From NCBI GenBank assembly GCA_023412655.1, contig JAEYNH010000167.1, positions 1 to 6,882 on the forward strand: a stretch of 6,882 bases of DNA, written 5' to 3'. Positions 5,087 through 6,882 of the stretch are shown one piece after another (positions within the stretch are counted from its first letter, which is position 1; the number at the start of each line of letters is the position of its first letter). Position numbers and translations under genes: made by a program. Source of the stretch: Pseudomonadota bacterium (GTDB lineage Bacteria > Pseudomonadota > Alphaproteobacteria > Caulobacterales > Caulobacteraceae). The notes under the pieces were generated by a model. The model did not search any database, was not told the DNA's origin, and was given only the letters and a program-made list of their open reading frames with translations.

Positions 5087-6882
5087 ATGTCCAAGACCAT
5101 GTTGATCGACGCAGCCCACGCGGAAGAAACGCGTGTGGTGGTCGTCGACGGGAACCGCGTTGAAGAGTTCGATTTCGAGAGCCAGAACCGGAAGCAGCTT
5201 CGAGGGAACATCTATCTCGCCAAGGTGACGCGCGTTGAGCCGTCCCTGCAGGCGGCCTTCGTGGAATACGGCGGCAACCGCCACGGCTTCCTGGCCTTCA
5301 ACGAAATCCACCCCGACTACTACCAGATCCCGGTCGCCGACCGCGAAGCCCTGCTGCGCGAAGAGGCCGAGGAGGACGACGACGACCGCCACGAACCCCG
5401 CGCCCGCGCCCCGGAGGACGACGACGAGGTCGACCTGGGCGCCTCGGACGACGAGGACGACGTCGTCGAGGAGGAGCTGGCCCGCCGCCGCCGGCGGCTG
5501 ATGCGCCGCTACAAGATCCAGGAAGTGATCCGCCGCCGGCAGATCATGCTGGTGCAGGTGGTCAAGGAAGAGCGCGGCAACAAGGGCGCGGCCCTGACCA
5601 CCTACCTGTCCCTGGCGGGTCGCTACGGCGTGCTGATGCCCAACACCGCCCGGGGCGGCGGCATCAGCCGCAAGATCACCACGGCCACCGACCGCAAGCG
5701 CCTGAAGAGCATCGTCCAGAGCCTGGAGGTGCCCCAGGGCATGGGCCTGATCGTGCGCACCGCCGGCGCCAAGCGCACCAAGGCCGAGATCAAGCGCGAC
5801 TACGACTATCTGCTGCGCCTGTGGGAGAACATCCGCGAGCGGACGCTGCACTCGATCGCCCCGGCGCTGATCTACGAGGAAGAGGACCTCGTGAAGCGGA
5901 CCATCCGCGACCTCTACGACAAGGACATCGAGAACGTCTTCGTCGAGGGCGAGGCCGGCTTCAAGGAAGCCCGCGACTTCATGCGCATGCTGATGCCGTC
6001 GCAGGCCAAGAAGGTGCAGCTGTACCGCGAGCCGACGCCGCTGTTCGTCAAGCACAAGGTGGAAGACCACCTGGCGCAGATCTATTCGCCGGTCGTGCCC
6101 CTGCGCAGCGGCGGCTACCTGGTGATCAACCAGACCGAGGCGCTGGTCGCCGTCGACGTGAACTCGGGCCGCGCCACGCGCGAGCGGAACATCGAGGCCA
6201 CGGCGCTGAAGACCAACATGGAGGCGGCCGAGGAAGCCGCCCGCCAGCTGCGCCTGCGCGACCTCGCCGGCCTGATCGTCATCGACTTCATCGACATGGA
6301 TGAGGCGAAGAACAACCGGGCGGTCGAGAAGAAGCTGAAGGACTGCCTGAAGGACGACCGGGCGCGGGTGCAGATGGGCAAGATCAGCCCGTTCGGCCTG
6401 ATGGAGATCAGCCGCCAGCGTCGCCGCACCGGCGTGCTGGAAGGCACCACCCACGTCTGCGAGCACTGCGCCGGCACCGGCCGGGTGCGCTCGGTGGAAT
6501 CCAGCGCCCTGGCGGCGCTGCGCGCCCTGGAGATCGAGGCGCTGAAGGGCGGCGGCGAAGCCACCCTGACCGTGCCCCGGGCCGTGGGCCTCTACATCCT
6601 CAACGAGAAGCGCGCCCATCTGGCCCGCCTGCACCACGCCTTCGGCCTGTTCGTGACCGTGGTGATCGACGACTCCATGGCCCACGCCGAGCACGGCATC
6701 GAGCGCACGGCGAGCGAGACCCGTGCCGAGCATGCGGCGGTCCTGGCGCCGGCCGCAGTGGGCTACACGCCCGCCGAGACCGCCGACCTGGACGAGGACT
6801 TCGAGGACGAGGACTTCGACGAGGACGAGGAGCTCCTGGCCGACGAGGAGCACGACGAAGAGGACGGCGAGGACGAGGACGC
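5087..6882 (+). CDS. rne: Ribonuclease E, N-terminal catalytic part (3' end outside window)
   Basis: The first 598 codons of the endoribonuclease that starts most mRNA decay, matures rRNA and tRNA precursors and scaffolds the degradosome. ATG 5087 is chosen because GGAG (5074-5077) lies nine bases upstream; Met5 would be too far. Domains: RNase H-like start (1-37), S1 domain (about 38-180) split by a charged insert (about 88-151), 5'-sensor region (about 180-245), and a DNase I-like catalytic domain with magnesium ligands Asp357 (AVDVNS) and Asp400 (VIDFID). These two are 43 residues apart, as in the E. coli pair 303/346. The Zn-link Cys458 and Cys461 (CEHC) would bridge subunits; the small domain follows to about 530. 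From about 567 the sequence is almost only Asp and Glu, the start of the disordered C-terminal part that in Caulobacter binds degradosome partners and forms RNP bodies. No stop is reached. Confidence 0.96.
   Translation, partial: MSKTMLIDAAHAEETRVVVVDGNRVEEFDFESQNRKQLRGNIYLAKVTRVEPSLQAAFVEYGGNRHGFLAFNEIHPDYYQIPVADREALLREEAEEDDDDRHEPRARAPEDDDEVDLGASDDEDDVVEEELARRRRRLMRRYKIQEVIRRRQIMLVQVVKEERGNKGAALTTYLSLAGRYGVLMPNTARGGGISRKITTATDRKRLKSIVQSLEVPQGMGLIVRTAGAKRTKAEIKRDYDYLLRLWENIRERTLHSIAPALIYEEEDLVKRTIRDLYDKDIENVFVEGEAGFKEARDFMRMLMPSQAKKVQLYREPTPLFVKHKVEDHLAQIYSPVVPLRSGGYLVINQTEALVAVDVNSGRATRERNIEATALKTNMEAAEEAARQLRLRDLAGLIVIDFIDMDEAKNNRAVEKKLKDCLKDDRARVQMGKISPFGLMEISRQRRRTGVLEGTTHVCEHCAGTGRVRSVESSALAALRALEIEALKGGGEATLTVPRAVGLYILNEKRAHLARLHHAFGLFVTVVIDDSMAHAEHGIERTASETRAEHAAVLAPAAVGYTPAETADLDEDFEDEDFDEDEELLADEEHDEEDGEDED
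6784..6882 (+). repeat. Low-complexity GAC/GAG codon tract encoding an acidic stretch
   Basis: From 6784 to the window edge the rne frame is mostly GAC and GAG/GAA codons, broken by Phe, Leu, Ala and single His and Gly codons. DEDFE- and DEDFD-like units recur, which gives the DNA an imperfect trinucleotide-repeat look. It belongs to the coding sequence, at the boundary between folded core and disordered tail. Such tracts often vary in length between related strains by slippage. Confidence 0.7.

Noticed and set aside
4921..5163. Small upstream open frame of 80 codons overlapping the rne start in another frame
   Set aside because: Neither its ATG at 4921 nor the one at 4945 has a Shine-Dalgarno, and the product is Arg/Ala/His-rich low complexity. 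Translational coupling to rne cannot be excluded but nothing supports it.
4919..6853. 644-codon minus-strand open frame antisense to rne
   Set aside because: The plus strand encodes RNase E with all catalytic and zinc residues. The antisense translation is Val/Leu/Gly/His-rich as expected from complementing GC-rich codons, with no domain or ribosome-binding site.

Overview
The window is GC-rich (third codon positions are almost all G or C) and carries an RNase E with a long charged insert inside its S1 domain, divergent from an AmiC-type amidase. Together with a small hypothetical protein of a kind I recall from Caulobacter and Phenylobacterium, this points to an alphaproteobacterium of the Caulobacteraceae. 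The placement comes from protein recognition only; no search was run.

Layout, left to right. (1) 1-153, minus strand: the first 51 codons of a small helical hypothetical protein that runs off the left edge, with a promoter-like element almost touching its first ATG. (2) 266-1828, minus: a secreted outer-membrane beta-barrel of the alginate-export porin type. (3) 1829-1997: a 169-bp divergent promoter region with an operator-like inverted repeat. (4) 1998-3416, plus: an exported metal-dependent amidohydrolase of the imidazolonepropionase/prolidase-like group, with a complete set of metal ligands. (5) 3414-3450: a GC-rich hairpin filling the gap between two convergent genes. (6) 3448-4656, minus: N-acetylmuramoyl-L-alanine amidase (AMIN plus Amidase_3). 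(7) 4657-5086: a 430-bp divergent intergenic region with two abutting perfect palindromes near amiC and several hairpins towards rne, one of which covers the rne ribosome-binding site. (8) 5087-6882, plus: RNase E, complete through the catalytic core and cut by the right edge at the start of its acidic, probably disordered C-terminal part.

The genes form two units. The porin and amidohydrolase look like a divergently transcribed uptake-and-hydrolysis pair: the porin would admit a small anionic or peptide-like solute and the exported hydrolase would act on it. That is inferred from families and arrangement, and the substrate is unknown. The amiC/rne pair is housekeeping: septal peptidoglycan splitting during division, and mRNA decay plus rRNA processing. 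I see no mobile element, tRNA, rRNA, CRISPR array or phage gene. Most of the window is ordinary; the points most worth checking are regulatory, namely the rne leader, the amiC-proximal palindromes and the operator-like repeat of the divergon.
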